Shown: positions 19,251 to 28,588 of the stretch, piece after piece
Layout of the letters: each line of letters begins with the position of its first letter
Position numbering within the stretch: position 1 is the first letter of the stretch
From: Anaeromassilibacillus senegalensis
GTDB taxonomy: Bacteria; Bacillota; Clostridia; Oscillospirales; Acutalibacteraceae
DNA length: 64,000 bases
Assembly: GCF_001261775.1 (NCBI RefSeq)
Contig: NZ_LN868538.1
Coordinates: 806,001 to 870,000 of the forward strand
Direction: 5' to 3'
Notes under the pieces: model-generated
What the model saw: only the letters and a program-made list of their open reading frames with translations
Told to the model about the DNA's origin: nothing
Databases searched by the model: none
Program-made: the position numbers and the translations under genes

Positions 19251-19281
19251 AAAAGACCGTCAACATATGTCGACGGTCTTT
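19251..19281. terminator. Terminator downstream of tRNA-Pro
   Basis: AAAGACCGTC and GACGGTCTTT pair around a 9-nt loop. It follows the - strand tRNA-Pro by a few bases and can also stop + strand transcripts from 18670-19140. Confidence 0.75.
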
Positions 19282-19287
19282 CCACTT

Positions 19288-19363
19288 TGGTCCGAGTGAC
19301 ACGATTCGAACGTGCGATCTCTTGGTCCCAAACCAAGCGCGGTACCAGCTCCGCTACACCCGG
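19288..19363 (-). tRNA. tRNA-Pro (anticodon TGG)
   Basis: The - strand folds as a complete cloverleaf. The acceptor is CCGGGTG/CACTCGG with discriminator A and an encoded CCA (19288-19290). The D stem is GCGG/CCGC, the anticodon arm CTTGG-TTTGGGA-CCAAG (TGG = Pro), and the T arm GCACG-TTCGAAT-CGTGT. A G-T pair in the acceptor and one in the T stem are slight departures from the usual tRNA-Pro. It may be a copy brought by a mobile element. Confidence 0.9.
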
Positions 19364-19527
19364 ATATTTACTTTTTCGGTTTCCGAAAATTTTGCTGTCT
19401 GTGGTCAAAGCTGTGGTCAGAGGCAATTTTGAGGTGCTTTTCAATCAGCGGTCAAACCCCGCAAACGCCCGTGTCTCAACGGCTTCCGGCCTTGCGCCCT
19501 CACTCGCCCCGGATAACGTCCCGCCAC

Positions 19528-19565
19528 TCCCAAAGCAGGCGCGCTACCAACTGCGCTACACCCCG
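19528..19565 (-). pseudogene. Truncated tRNA-Pro 5' half
   Basis: The - strand begins CGGGGTGTAGCGCAGTTGG and runs through the D arm and CCTGC-TTTGGGA, a normal tRNA-Pro(TGG) 5' half. It then departs from the tRNA: the expected GCAGG stem is missing. This looks like a host tRNA-Pro cut at the anticodon loop by integration, with a functional tRNA-Pro supplied 165 bp away. The break sequence TTTGGGA is shared by both. Confidence 0.65.
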
Positions 19566-19901
19566 TTGTATTTCTATTCTTGTTATCCCAAGTATAATTA
19601 TTTTTGCGGGCTTTGGAAGCTGTCAAAGCAACTTCTTTCGCTCCATTGATGAATAGCCTTTTTATTATATGCAATATGCTGATAAAAGTCAATATCCCGC
19701 TTGGAAACAACTTCCTGCATCTGTATTTTTTACAGCCATCATGCTATAATAACCTCACGCCATGGCCAGAAATGAAGCCTTCAACAACCGAGAGCGTGTG
19801 AAGGCACACCTATGAGCAGCAATTGGTCATTTCAACACCGTTTGCAACGTACATAAATATAGTATCATAAAGTTCATTACAAAGGGAAAGGATGTTGCCG
19901 C

Positions 19902-20624
19902 ATGCCCAGATTTTTTATCGACTACGTTCCGGAGGAAACCGCCGTTTTAACCGGCGCGGACGGAAAACATATCGCCAAATCCCTGCGGATGCATCCCGGA
20001 GAAAATCTGATTTTATGCGACAGCATCGGGACAGACTATCATTGTGAAATCGACCATATCGACGGCGAGAGCGTCACGGTGCGGATTTTGAACTTCTGCC
20101 GCAGCGTCAGCGAACCCTCTGTGCGCGCCACGCTGTATCAGGCCTTTCCCAAGGCGGACAAGATGGATACCGTCGTGCAAAAGGCAGTGGAACTCGGCGT
20201 CAGCCGGATTGTTCCCATGATGACCGCGCGCTGCATCTCCCGGCCCGACGCAAAGGCCGCCAGGAAAAAAGGCGAACGCTGGCAAAAGATCGCGGAGGAA
20301 GCCGCCAAGCAGAGCGGGCGCGGCGTGATCCCGCAGGTGGCGGCACCAATGGAATTCCAGGACGCGGTTTTGGACGCCGCTCAGGAGGGCGTCCTGCTCT
20401 TTTTCTATGAGGGCGGCGGGGAAAGCATCGTCTCTCTGGTTCAGCCGCAAGATCGTTCTGTTTCTCTTTTCATCGGCCCCGAGGGTGGTTTCGCGGAGGA
20501 AGAAGTCACATTTGCAAAGGCGCACGGTGCACAGGTAGCTACTCTTGGCCCGCGCATTTTGCGTACGGAAACCGCCCCCATCGCGGCGTTGGCCGCGATT
20601 ATGCTGGCCAGCGGCAACATGTGA
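19902..20624 (+). CDS. rsmE: 16S rRNA m3U1498 methyltransferase RsmE
   Basis: A 240-residue SPOUT-class methyltransferase of normal length. It transfers a methyl group from SAM to N3 of U1498 in 16S rRNA, in the cytosol. It starts MPRFFIDYVPEE (PUA-like N-terminal domain, about 1-70) and ends with the trefoil-knot SAM site: FIGPEGGFAEEEV near 190 and LGPRILRTETAPIAAL near 218. The QAFPKADKMDTVVQKAVELGV segment near 95 is also characteristic. The SDR gene follows after 13 bases and is probably co-transcribed. Confidence 0.95.
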   Translation: MPRFFIDYVPEETAVLTGADGKHIAKSLRMHPGENLILCDSIGTDYHCEIDHIDGESVTVRILNFCRSVSEPSVRATLYQAFPKADKMDTVVQKAVELGVSRIVPMMTARCISRPDAKAARKKGERWQKIAEEAAKQSGRGVIPQVAAPMEFQDAVLDAAQEGVLLFFYEGGGESIVSLVQPQDRSVSLFIGPEGGFAEEEVTFAKAHGAQVATLGPRILRTETAPIAALAAIMLASGNM

Positions 20625-20637
20625 GGAGGGATTGGAT

Positions 20638-21360
20638 ATGCGAACGGCTTTGATCACCGGCGGTGCGCGCGGCATTGGCGCAGCATGTGCGCGGGGACTG
20701 GCACAGGATGGATTCCGTGTGGCGGTCAACTACCAATCCAGCCGCGACAAGGCGGAGGCGCTTTGCGAAACGCTCCAACGCATCAATGGGCTGGAACACC
20801 TTGCCATACAGGCGGACGTTGCCGACCGCGCACAGGTAGAGGCAATGTTTGCCCGTGTGGGCAGTGTAGACGTGCTGGTCAACAACGCGGGCATCGCGCA
20901 GCAAAAGCTGTTTACCGATTTGACGGATGCGGACTGGGACCGCATGTTCGCGGTGGATGTGAAAGGCGTGTTCCTCTGCTGTCAGGCGGCGCTGCCCTAC
21001 ATGATTCATGAAAAGCGCGGTGCAATCGTCAACATCAGCTCCATGTGGGGACAAGTCGGCGCTTCCTGCGAAGTGCATTATTCCGCGGCAAAAGCGGCGG
21101 TGATCGGGCTGACCAAAGCACTGGCAAAGGAACTCGGCCCGTCGCAGATTCGCGTCAACTGTATTGCGCCCGGCGTCATCGCCACGGAGATGAATGCCCT
21201 GCTTGATACGGAAACCATGGAAGCGCTCCGGGAGGAAACGCCGCTGGAAACCATCGGCACCGCGGAACAGGTGGCGGACGCGGTCCGCTTTCTCGCGTCT
21301 GACCGGGCCTCCTTTATCACCGGTCAGGTATTGGGCGTCAACGGCGGCATGATCCTCTAA
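20638..21360 (+). CDS. Short-chain dehydrogenase/reductase (FabG-like)
   Basis: A 240-residue classical SDR. ATG 20638 follows GAGGAGG; the longer in-frame start inside rsmE is ignored. The NAD(P)-binding motif TGGARGIG is at residues 7-14, NNAG near 82, and the catalytic Ser-Tyr-Lys are in NISSMWGQ and HYSAAKA; VNGGMIL closes the C-terminus. By length it is close to 3-oxoacyl-ACP reductase FabG or YmfI-type enzymes, but there are no other fatty-acid genes nearby, so the substrate is open. It is in an operon with rsmE. Confidence 0.85.
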   Translation: MRTALITGGARGIGAACARGLAQDGFRVAVNYQSSRDKAEALCETLQRINGLEHLAIQADVADRAQVEAMFARVGSVDVLVNNAGIAQQKLFTDLTDADWDRMFAVDVKGVFLCCQAALPYMIHEKRGAIVNISSMWGQVGASCEVHYSAAKAAVIGLTKALAKELGPSQIRVNCIAPGVIATEMNALLDTETMEALREETPLETIGTAEQVADAVRFLASDRASFITGQVLGVNGGMIL

Positions 21361-21471
21361 TTGTTAACAAACTGTTGACCAGGGTTTACATTTGTGTAAC
21401 GGTGGTTGCCTTTTCAAGCTACGTTTCGTATAATACATTCATAAAAATATTGTCAGAGCGGAGGAAGCACA

Positions 21472-22572
21472 TTGAAACAAACAAATTGCAAACGCGGGCT
21501 TGCCCTGCTTCTGGCAGCAGGAATCTGCCTGTTTGGTTCCGGTTGTACAAGCCCTGAGGAAGACGCCTCATCCGATCCCCCATCTTCCGGGATTGCCTCC
21601 AGCGAACCGGATATCATCGTTTCTTCCCAGCCGCCGAAGCAGGAGGAAACCTCCTCAATGAAGGCGCCTGAGGTGACTGTGGTCAGCCAGACCGCGGATC
21701 ATATCCAGCGTGAAATGGTTACGCCGGTTTTTGCAGACTTTGCCGGTGCGGAGGAACTGAACGACAGAATCCGGCAGCAGCAAACCGATGATCTGGAGGA
21801 AATCGCGGGAATTTTGGAGGACTACGCGGAGCCTCCGGAAAGTCCGTTCTTTTACCGGAGCGTCTTTGATTATCAGGAAAACGGCCTGCTCTCCGTCTGC
21901 ATGCTCAACGAAGACTACACCGGCGGGGCACATGGCATGCATTGGATCACCTCCTACAATCTGGACCCGGCGACCGGCGTCTTTTACGAATTTCGCGACC
22001 TGTTCCGTGATCCCGACACTGCGGTACAGACCGCCACTGCAAAAATTGAGGAAACCGTTCGCAGCTTCGACTTGGACGAAACCATGACCGCCGGGGCCAT
22101 GCAGACTGTTCAGGAGCAAAACGGCAATTTTTCCTACTACCTTTCCGGTGACCAGCTGGTGATCTACTATCAGCCCTACGACATTGCGCCGTATGCGGCG
22201 GGCCTGATCCGCATCCCGATCCCGTTGAGCGAACTGGGAGAAACCGTTGTTCTCCTGCGCCACACACCGGAGCGCGCCAGCGTGCGCGTCAACGGCAAGG
22301 ATACCAGCGTAAGCCGCAAACTGCTGCTTAACGAAAACGGGGATGCGACCGTTCTGCTCCCCATGCCGGAAATTGCGCGCCTGTGCAACGTGGAAGCAAC
22401 CATCAAGAACGAATCCTGCATGATTGCAGGCAAGGAATATGATGTCACGTACGCCAACGGCGGCGCGTATATCTCCCTCTATGACTTCCTGGACGCCGTG
22501 CAGAACGACGTACCCGGGTGTTTGGTCGTCTATGGCGAAGATGAAGTGCTGCGCATGTACACAGAGACATAA
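21472..22572 (+). CDS. Secreted lipoprotein with DUF3298/RsiV-like domain
   Basis: TTG start at 21472 with GGAGGAAGC nine bases upstream. The N-terminus is a lipoprotein signal with lipobox FGSGC (Cys about residue 25), followed by a Ser/Pro/Glu-rich spacer. Residues about 65-240 match the DUF3298/RsiV pattern, including YTGGAHGMHW and a DLFRDPD stretch. Residues about 255-366 look like a copper-amine-oxidase-N type stalk (VRVNGKDTSVSRKLLLNENG). RsiV-like domains can bind lysozyme or sense envelope stress; no sigma factor is adjacent. It should sit on the outer face of the membrane. Confidence 0.75.
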   Translation: MKQTNCKRGLALLLAAGICLFGSGCTSPEEDASSDPPSSGIASSEPDIIVSSQPPKQEETSSMKAPEVTVVSQTADHIQREMVTPVFADFAGAEELNDRIRQQQTDDLEEIAGILEDYAEPPESPFFYRSVFDYQENGLLSVCMLNEDYTGGAHGMHWITSYNLDPATGVFYEFRDLFRDPDTAVQTATAKIEETVRSFDLDETMTAGAMQTVQEQNGNFSYYLSGDQLVIYYQPYDIAPYAAGLIRIPIPLSELGETVVLLRHTPERASVRVNGKDTSVSRKLLLNENGDATVLLPMPEIARLCNVEATIKNESCMIAGKEYDVTYANGGAYISLYDFLDAVQNDVPGCLVVYGEDEVLRMYTET

Positions 22573-22630
22573 CAAAATAGCCTGATCACAATGCACGCTT
22601 TACACAAAATATTGGCCGTATAAGCGCGAA

Positions 22631-22664
22631 GGGGCCGTTGCAGTTTGAATTCTGCAACGGCCCC
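22631..22664. terminator. Terminator after the lipoprotein gene
   Basis: GGGGCCGTTGCAG and CTGCAACGGCCCC pair perfectly around TTTGAATT. A near-identical hairpin occurs at 35321-35356, in both cases directly beside a copy of the dispersed repeat. Confidence 0.75.
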
Positions 22665-22684
22665 GAAATTTTGCCCGGCAGCAT

Positions 22685-22865
22685 AAAAGGTCCGTAAAGG
22701 ACCATATCACTCGTTCCCACTCGCTCTTGACCTCCGGTCGGGACGCTCGCTTGAGGCTAAAGCCTCGCTCGACGCTCTAAACGACCATCGCCGCTTTTTA
22801 GAAAAGCGGAAAACCACACTTTGTCCTACGCCACAATTAAAACAAAGGCTGTTTTGCAACGCGCT
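22685..22865 (+). repeat. Dispersed intergenic repeat, short copy R1
   Basis: Shares long near-identical tracts with 35140-35300 (inverted) and 43508-43600, including TCACTCGTTCCCACTCGC and CGACGCTCTAAACGACCATC. It lacks the ~200-bp middle of the other copies and is joined exactly at the GCCGCTTTTTAGAAA that borders that middle in R3. It fills the gap between the lipoprotein gene and glyQS. No ORF. Confidence 0.8.
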
Positions 22866-22937
22866 CTTCGTTCATTCAGCTGATCTTTTATGCGTTCAGC
22901 TAATTGTAAACCGGGCTCTTTTCTACACCTGTTACAA

Positions 22938-24320
22938 TCAAAACTGAATCTTTTTCAGGATGTAATGGGTCAGGTCGCTGATCTTCACGCGCTCCTGCTG
23001 CATGGTATCGCGGTCGCGTACGGTGACGCAGCCGTCGGTTTCGCTGTCAAAGTCGTAGGTGATGCAGAACGGCGTACCGATTTCATCCTGACGGCGGTAG
23101 CGTTTGCCGATGGAACCGGCGTCATCATAGTCCACCATAAAATGTTTGGTCAGGGAGGCGTAGACTTCCTGTGCCTTCTCGTTCAGCTTCTTGGAGAGCG
23201 GCAGCACGGCGGCCTTAAACGGCGCCAGCGCCGGATGCAGGCGCATGACGACGCGCACGTCGTTCTTCTCCGCGTCAACCACTTCCTCGTCGTACGCATC
23301 GCAGAGGAACGCCAGCGCCACACGGTCCGCGCCGAGAGACGGCTCCACCACATAGGGAATGTAGCGCTCGTTGGCCTCCTGATCGAAGTACTCCAGACTC
23401 TTGCCGGAGTGCTCCTGGTGTTGCTTGAGGTCGTAGTCCGTGCGGTCCGCGATGCCCCAGAGCTCGCCCCAGCCGAACGGGAACAGGTACTCGATGTCCG
23501 TCGTCGCCTTGGAATAGAAGGAAAGCTCCTCCTTTGCGTGGTCGCGCAGCCGCATGTTCTCCTCCGTCATGCCAAGGGAAAGCAGCCAGTTGCGGCAGTA
23601 GGAGCGCCAGTATTCAAACCACTCCAGATCGGTGCCTGGCTTGCAGAAGAATTCCAGCTCCATCTGCTCGAACTCGCGGATGCGGAAAATAAAGTTACCC
23701 GGGGTGATCTCGTTGCGGAAACTCTTGCCGACCTGCGCCACGCCGAACGGTACTTTGCGGCGTGTGGTACGCTGAATGTTGGCAAAGTTGACAAAGATAC
23801 CCTGCGCCGTCTCCGGACGGAGATAAATTTCGTTCTTCGCGTCCTCGGTCACGCCCTGGAAGGTCTTGAACATCAGGTTGAACTTGCGGATATCCGTGAA
23901 GTTGGAGCCGCCGCAATCGGGGCACTTAATTTCGTGCTCCTTGATGAAGTCCATCATCTTCTCGTTGCTCCAGCCGTCGGCGGACTCGCCGGTGAAGTCC
24001 TCGATCAATTTATCCGCGCGGTGGCGGGTTTTGCAGTCGCGGCAGTCCATCAGCGGGTCGGAAAAGCCGCCCACGTGGCCGGACGCCACCCACACCTGCG
24101 GGTTCATTAAAATGGCGGAATCAAGCCCTACGTTATAGGGGCTTTCCTGCACAAATTTCTTTTTCCAAGCATTTTTGACGTTGTTTTTGAACTCGACGCC
24201 CAGAGGGCCGTAATCCCAGCTGTTGGACAGGCCGCCGTAGATCTCCGAACCGGCATAGACAAAGCCGCGGTTCTTGCAGAGCGCCACAATTTTTTCCATG
24301 GTTTTTTCCGTTGCTAACAT
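22938..24320 (-). CDS. glyQS: Glycyl-tRNA synthetase (single-chain type)
   Basis: A 460-residue class II aminoacyl-tRNA synthetase that charges tRNA-Gly using ATP in the cytosol. ATG 24320 is preceded by GGAGG. Visible signatures: [12 protein letters not shown] near residue 40, a CRDC...CPDCGG zinc-like pair (about 92 and 133), [12 protein letters not shown] (motif around 165), [23 protein letters not shown] (motif 2, split here around residues 198-220), and [13 protein letters not shown] (motif 3) near 330. The length is normal for the alpha2 type. The 40-bp gap to gtrA leaves no room for a T-box leader. The gene is complete. Confidence 0.96.
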   Translation of the reverse strand: MLATEKTMEKIVALCKNRGFVYAGSEIYGGLSNSWDYGPLGVEFKNNVKNAWKKKFVQESPYNVGLDSAILMNPQVWVASGHVGGFSDPLMDCRDCKTRHRADKLIEDFTGESADGWSNEKMMDFIKEHEIKCPDCGGSNFTDIRKFNLMFKTFQGVTEDAKNEIYLRPETAQGIFVNFANIQRTTRRKVPFGVAQVGKSFRNEITPGNFIFRIREFEQMELEFFCKPGTDLEWFEYWRSYCRNWLLSLGMTEENMRLRDHAKEELSFYSKATTDIEYLFPFGWGELWGIADRTDYDLKQHQEHSGKSLEYFDQEANERYIPYVVEPSLGADRVALAFLCDAYDEEVVDAEKNDVRVVMRLHPALAPFKAAVLPLSKKLNEKAQEVYASLTKHFMVDYDDAGSIGKRYRRQDEIGTPFCITYDFDSETDGCVTVRDRDTMQQERVKISDLTHYILKKIQF

Positions 24321-24361
24321 GTAAAATCCTCCATTGTCCGGGGCGCTGGCTGCGCTCCGTT

Positions 24362-24802
24362 TTATTTTGCAGGGGAATGCGGGTCTTTGAAAATGAAGAG
24401 CTTGCTGAACACGTAATTTAACACAATCACAATGACGTTCATGATGACTTTTGCCAGCCAGTCGTTCCAGGAGAGAAGAATGACCAGCAGCCACATACCC
24501 ACGGTATCCACCCCAAGGGAAAGCAGCCGCGCGCCTACAAACGACGCCAGTTCCCGCCAAAACGTTTTAGCGGCAAAGCTTTTGCTTTGAAACACAAACA
24601 GCTTATTGGTGACGAATGCAAACGCGACGGAAAGCACCCAGGCGAGTGTATTGGCCGTCAGAAGCTCCCAACGCAGGACATCCCGCAGCAGTCCAAATGA
24701 AAGGATATTGACGGCGGTGGTCAACACGCCGAATACGATATACAGCACCATTTCCGGCGCAGTCAGAAAGTTCCAAAGCTTTTTGAGCCGTTCCACTTGC
24801 AC
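24362..24802 (-). CDS. GtrA-family membrane protein
   Basis: A 146-residue protein with four predicted membrane helices ([20 protein letters not shown] first). The GtrA family is linked to flipping or transfer of lipid-linked sugars for cell-wall polysaccharides. It is upstream of glyQS on the same strand, 42 bp away, so probably co-transcribed. No glycosyltransferase partner is adjacent, so its substrate cannot be told. Confidence 0.8.
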   Translation of the reverse strand: MQVERLKKLWNFLTAPEMVLYIVFGVLTTAVNILSFGLLRDVLRWELLTANTLAWVLSVAFAFVTNKLFVFQSKSFAAKTFWRELASFVGARLLSLGVDTVGMWLLVILLSWNDWLAKVIMNVIVIVLNYVFSKLFIFKDPHSPAK

Positions 24803-24971
24803 CCCATCCTTTTCATATTCTTATAGTGTAGCATTCCAAAGCGCCTCTTGCAAGGAAAAGCGCAAAGTTTTCCATCGGCGGGCTGCACTCTTGACGGATG
24901 CGGCCAATTGTGCTATTCTATCTGTACTAGATTATATAATACAGATAACACATAGAACAGGAGGATTCCCC

Positions 24972-25553
24972 ATGGTCTTTGGCATATTGCTGTTTGGGCT
25001 GCCGACCGCATGCATTCTGTCCCTGCTGATTTACCTGCCCATCTGCCTGGCACACCGAAAGGACAAGCTTCCCCTGCCGCGCCACTTGACGGTTTACGCC
25101 TTTCTGGTATACTGCTGCATTGTCCTCTTCGCCACAGTATTTCTGTGGGGCATCAATTTTAACCCGGGGTACTATCTTCTCAATTTACAGCCGTTTATTT
25201 GGATCACGGAGACTTATGAAATGGGCTGGGCGCGGATGGTCGAGCAGCTGCTTCTGAATATCCTGATGTTCGTCCCGCTGGGCTTCCTGGCGCCGATGGT
25301 CTTCAAATCCCTGCGCCGGCTCTGGTCGACGGCGGCTTTTTGCCTGTGCTTTACCGTTTTCATTGAGACGTTCCAGTATTTTACCGGACGTTCCGCGGAC
25401 ATCGACGATGTGATCATGAACCTGCTGGGCGGCGTCCTGGGCTTCCTCGCCTTTGCTCTGCCAAACTGCTTTCTGCGGGACAAGCCCTTTTGGAGAAAGC
25501 TGCTGGGAAACGCACCAATGAAAAATTTTGAAGAATCCGCGGAAAACGCTTGA
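24972..25553 (+). CDS. VanZ-family membrane protein
   Basis: A 193-residue protein with ATG 24972 after AGGAGG. It has about four to five membrane helices, with the VanZ-type core: LLNILMFVPLGFLAP near residue 90, then ETFQYFTGRSADIDDVIMN near 140. VanZ proteins are membrane proteins of mostly unknown role; the founding member gives low-level teicoplanin resistance. No other van-type gene is nearby, so a resistance role should not be assumed. Confidence 0.85.
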   Translation: MVFGILLFGLPTACILSLLIYLPICLAHRKDKLPLPRHLTVYAFLVYCCIVLFATVFLWGINFNPGYYLLNLQPFIWITETYEMGWARMVEQLLLNILMFVPLGFLAPMVFKSLRRLWSTAAFCLCFTVFIETFQYFTGRSADIDDVIMNLLGGVLGFLAFALPNCFLRDKPFWRKLLGNAPMKNFEESAENA

Positions 25554-25632
25554 CTTAAAGTACACTTTAAGGTCTATACTTCTTTCAGTGACGCGGCGCA
25601 GACCGTGCGCCGCAGGAAAGGAGTCTTTATCT

Positions 25633-26802
25633 ATGACATTTCGCTATTACATGCCCACGCGCATCCTGTTTGGAAACGGGATGCTGAACGAGTTGCATCA
25701 GCAGGAGCTGCCCGGCAAAAAGGCACTCATCGTCACAACCAACGGCACATCCGTCAAGAAGTTCGGCTATCTCAGCCGTCTGGAGGAACAATTGGACCGT
25801 GCAGGTGTGGAACACCTGCTCTTTGATAAAATCCTGCCCAATCCCATCAAAGACCATGTGATGGAGGGCGGCGCGCTGGCCAAACAGAACGGCGTGGATT
25901 TCGTGATCGGTTTGGGCGGCGGCAGTGCTATCGACGCGGCGAAGGCCATCGCCATCATGGCGGCAAACGAGGGCGACTACTGGGATTATATCTCCGGCGG
26001 CACAGGCAAGGGCCTTCCCGTCCCAAATGACCCGCTGCCGGTCGTCGCCATCACAACCACCGCGGGCACCGGCACGGAGGCCGACCCGTGGACCGTCACC
26101 ACCAAAACGGAGACAAACGAAAAAATCGGCGGCGGCTACGACAAAACTTTCCCCTTCCTGTCGATTGTGGACCCGGAGCTGATGGTCTCCGTTCCCGCGA
26201 AGCTGACTGCCTATCAGGGCTTTGACGCGCTGTTCCACAGCACGGAGGGATACCTGAACAACACCTCCTTTGCGATGAGCGACATGTACGCGCTGAAAGC
26301 GATCGAGCTGATTGGCAAAAGCCTCGCCAACGCAGTGCGGGACGGCTCCGACCTGGAAGCGCGCGGCGACGTAGCGCTCGCCAACACGCTGGCGGGCATG
26401 GTGGAATCCACCTCCGGATGCATTTCCGAGCACAGCCTGGCACACGCAATCAGCGCCTATCACCCCAATTTTGAGCACGGGGCGGCGCTCATCGCCATCA
26501 GCAAGGCATATTACACCTATTTTGCAAACACCGGCAAATGCGACGCCCGCATGATCCAAATGGCGAAGGCGCTGGGCAAGGCGGACGCCGCCAGCCCGAT
26601 GGACTTTGTTACCGCTTTGGTGGAACTGCAAACCGCCTGCGGCGTAGACAGCATTCAGATGAGCGGCTATGGTATGAAACGCGGGGAACTGGAAAAATAC
26701 GCGAAGAATGCCCGCGAGACGATGGGCGGCCTGTACGCAGTGGACCCGGTTCCACTGAGCGACGCGGACGCGCTGCAGATTCTGGAGGATTCCTTTCGGT
26801 AA
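25633..26802 (+). CDS. Iron-containing alcohol dehydrogenase
   Basis: A 389-residue group III (iron) alcohol dehydrogenase. ATG 25633 follows AAAGGAG. The dinucleotide site GLGGGSAIDAAKA lies near residue 95 and TTTAGTGTEAD near 142. Metal ligands appear to be D and H in FDALFHST (about 197/201) and the two H in EHSLAHAISAYHPNFEHG (about 265/279). It should interconvert an alcohol and aldehyde or ketone with NAD(P)H, probably in fermentation; butanol-type substrates are typical for this subgroup. It stands alone, with a strong terminator. Confidence 0.9.
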   Translation: MTFRYYMPTRILFGNGMLNELHQQELPGKKALIVTTNGTSVKKFGYLSRLEEQLDRAGVEHLLFDKILPNPIKDHVMEGGALAKQNGVDFVIGLGGGSAIDAAKAIAIMAANEGDYWDYISGGTGKGLPVPNDPLPVVAITTTAGTGTEADPWTVTTKTETNEKIGGGYDKTFPFLSIVDPELMVSVPAKLTAYQGFDALFHSTEGYLNNTSFAMSDMYALKAIELIGKSLANAVRDGSDLEARGDVALANTLAGMVESTSGCISEHSLAHAISAYHPNFEHGAALIAISKAYYTYFANTGKCDARMIQMAKALGKADAASPMDFVTALVELQTACGVDSIQMSGYGMKRGELEKYAKNARETMGGLYAVDPVPLSDADALQILEDSFR

Positions 26803-26833
26803 TTGAATCTGCATCTTGATCAGGCAGCTTACC

Positions 26834-26885
26834 AAAAACAGAAGACGTGCGGCCGGCACAGCATCGGCGCACGTCTTCTGTTTTT
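26834..26885 (+). terminator. Terminator after the alcohol dehydrogenase gene
   Basis: AAAAACAGAAGACGTGC and GCACGTCTTCTGTTTTT pair around a GC-rich loop, followed by the T-tract. Confidence 0.85.
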
Positions 26886-26972
26886 GTGTAAAAAGATTTT
26901 GTCCCTCTTCCCGTAACGAAGTCAAAATCCCCTTCATAAGATAGCTTAAGTACCAGAAAGGGGGATTTCACC

Positions 26973-28169
26973 TTGTATGACGATATACCCAGCGGCTCTT
27001 ACGCGGCGGGAAAAGTCATTGTCGCCTTAAATCGAAACGGCGGTCCGTCCGCCGGCCCCAGATACGACCTCCACCACATTTTAGATGGGCTCGACTATGA
27101 AAAAGCAGAACTCCTGTTCCACTCGGAAAAGAGTCACGGGGAAAACGGCACAGGAGACATCTTATTGGTTTACCTGAAGAACAAACATCCTTCGGCGGTC
27201 CTCGATGCCATTGAAACGCTGTCGGGTCATCCACATGTCCGCTATGCGGAACCCGATTATATAGAAACCCTGCACGCCGTCCCCAACGATCCGCTCTATA
27301 ACCAGCTTTGGGGGACGCAGAAAATTGACGCGCCTTTGGCCTGGAATTTTACAACGGGAAGTTCCAAAGTGTCCGTCGGTGTGATCGACACCGGAATCGA
27401 TTTCCGTCATCCGGATATCCGAAGAAACATGTGGGTTTCCCCAAACGGACGATTGGCCAACGGATGGAACTTTGCCGACAACGATCGGAATTCCATTGAC
27501 ACTGACGGACACGGGACGCATGTGGCGGGCACCGTCGGGGCTGTAGGAAACAACTGCATCGGCATTACGGGCGTCTGCCAGCACGTCAAGGTCGTTTCCA
27601 TGAAATTTGGCCTTGACACCGCCTCCGCCATTGCGGCCATCTCTTTTGCAAACCGATTCAACATTCCGATTCTGAATGCCAGCTGGGGCGGACGCGGCTA
27701 TTCAAAAGCCCTTAGGGATGCCATTCAAAAATACAACGGCCTGTTTATTGCATCGGCGGGTAACTCCGCGGAAGACAACGATATAACCCCCGTCTACCCC
27801 GCTTCTTATGACTGCGATAACATCATTTCCGTCGCGGCAACCACGCCGGAGAATACTCTGGCCCGCTTTTCCAATTATGGAGCGGAAAGCGTCGACCTCG
27901 CGGCGCCCGGAACCGATATTCTAAGCCTCGGCCTGCAGCGTGAATACAGCACACAGAACGGAACCTCCATGGCAGCGCCGCACGTAGCCGGCGCGGCGGC
28001 TTTGTTAAAATCTTACCTGCCCAATCTGACGACTTTGTATTTAAAAGATATGATTTTATCCAGCGCGGTCAAGGTTCCCCAGCTTGCCGGTAAGGTATCA
28101 ACCGGCGGCATGCTGAATGTGAACGCCATGTTTGAACGGATGAACCGGCTGCGGCGGTCGAGCATCTGA
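26973..28169 (+). CDS. Subtilisin-like serine protease (S8 family)
   Basis: A 398-residue peptidase, apparently started at TTG 26973 eight bases after AAAGGGGG. The first ~105 residues resemble the I9/propeptide region (VRYAEPDY at the end). The catalytic triad is intact: Asp in GVIDTGIDFRHPD, His in DGHGTHVAGT, Ser in NGTSMAAPHVAGAAA; the oxyanion Asn is in LNASWGG/SAGNSAE. There is no signal peptide, so it is either cytosolic or exported by another route. The closest types are intracellular subtilases or spore-associated CspC-like enzymes. Alone in its transcription unit. Confidence 0.9.
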   Translation: MYDDIPSGSYAAGKVIVALNRNGGPSAGPRYDLHHILDGLDYEKAELLFHSEKSHGENGTGDILLVYLKNKHPSAVLDAIETLSGHPHVRYAEPDYIETLHAVPNDPLYNQLWGTQKIDAPLAWNFTTGSSKVSVGVIDTGIDFRHPDIRRNMWVSPNGRLANGWNFADNDRNSIDTDGHGTHVAGTVGAVGNNCIGITGVCQHVKVVSMKFGLDTASAIAAISFANRFNIPILNASWGGRGYSKALRDAIQKYNGLFIASAGNSAEDNDITPVYPASYDCDNIISVAATTPENTLARFSNYGAESVDLAAPGTDILSLGLQREYSTQNGTSMAAPHVAGAAALLKSYLPNLTTLYLKDMILSSAVKVPQLAGKVSTGGMLNVNAMFERMNRLRRSSI

Positions 28170-28184
28170 CCTTGGAAAGCAAGT

Positions 28185-28439
28185 CTATTTCAACGTATCA
28201 GAGAAATGTTTTAAATCCTGTTTGATTTCATCAGGCAGCTGATTGTACGCAATATTATCAATCGCTCCCTGAAGCGTATACAAATGAACCAGACATACAT
28301 TTGAGAATCGCATTTTTAATCGAACGAACGCTTCTTTGCTTCCCGTTTGTATGAGCTCCTCCGCGGAGCAAATCCCGATGGACTCCAGCTTCTTTTCCAT
28401 CTCAGTTCCTATATTTTGCATAGAGGTACATTTTGCCAC
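28185..28439 (-). CDS. TfoX C-terminal-domain protein
   Basis: An 84-residue protein that is nearly the whole TfoX_C domain: IGTEMEKKLESIGICSAEELIQTG, then a helical end (QLPDEIKQDLKHF; the long motif spans residues 10-33). Stand-alone TfoX_C proteins carry a helix-hairpin-helix-like fold; in Gammaproteobacteria the full-length TfoX regulates competence, but nothing here shows that role. It converges on the subtilase gene, with a 15-bp gap. Confidence 0.75.
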   Translation of the reverse strand: MAKCTSMQNIGTEMEKKLESIGICSAEELIQTGSKEAFVRLKMRFSNVCLVHLYTLQGAIDNIAYNQLPDEIKQDLKHFSDTLK

Positions 28440-28588
28440 AAAACCACATCCTTTATCTCACACGGACAGCGGGTTGCACCTTTAATGACAGCCCGCTGTC
28501 CGCGCAAATTTGTATGTTCGCCGGCCTGTCTTTTATAGACAGGTTGCTCTTTGAAGCCTTAACGTTTGCCATCCATTTTGAGTTGTGC

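Noticed and set aside
19215..19656. ORFs reading through the tRNA-Pro region, resembling integrase tails
   Set aside because: They run across an intact tRNA on the other strand and have no catalytic motifs or start site; most likely tRNA read-through artefacts.
24321..24361. A T-box leader for glyQS
   Set aside because: Only 40 bp separate it from the upstream gtrA gene; no room for the structure.
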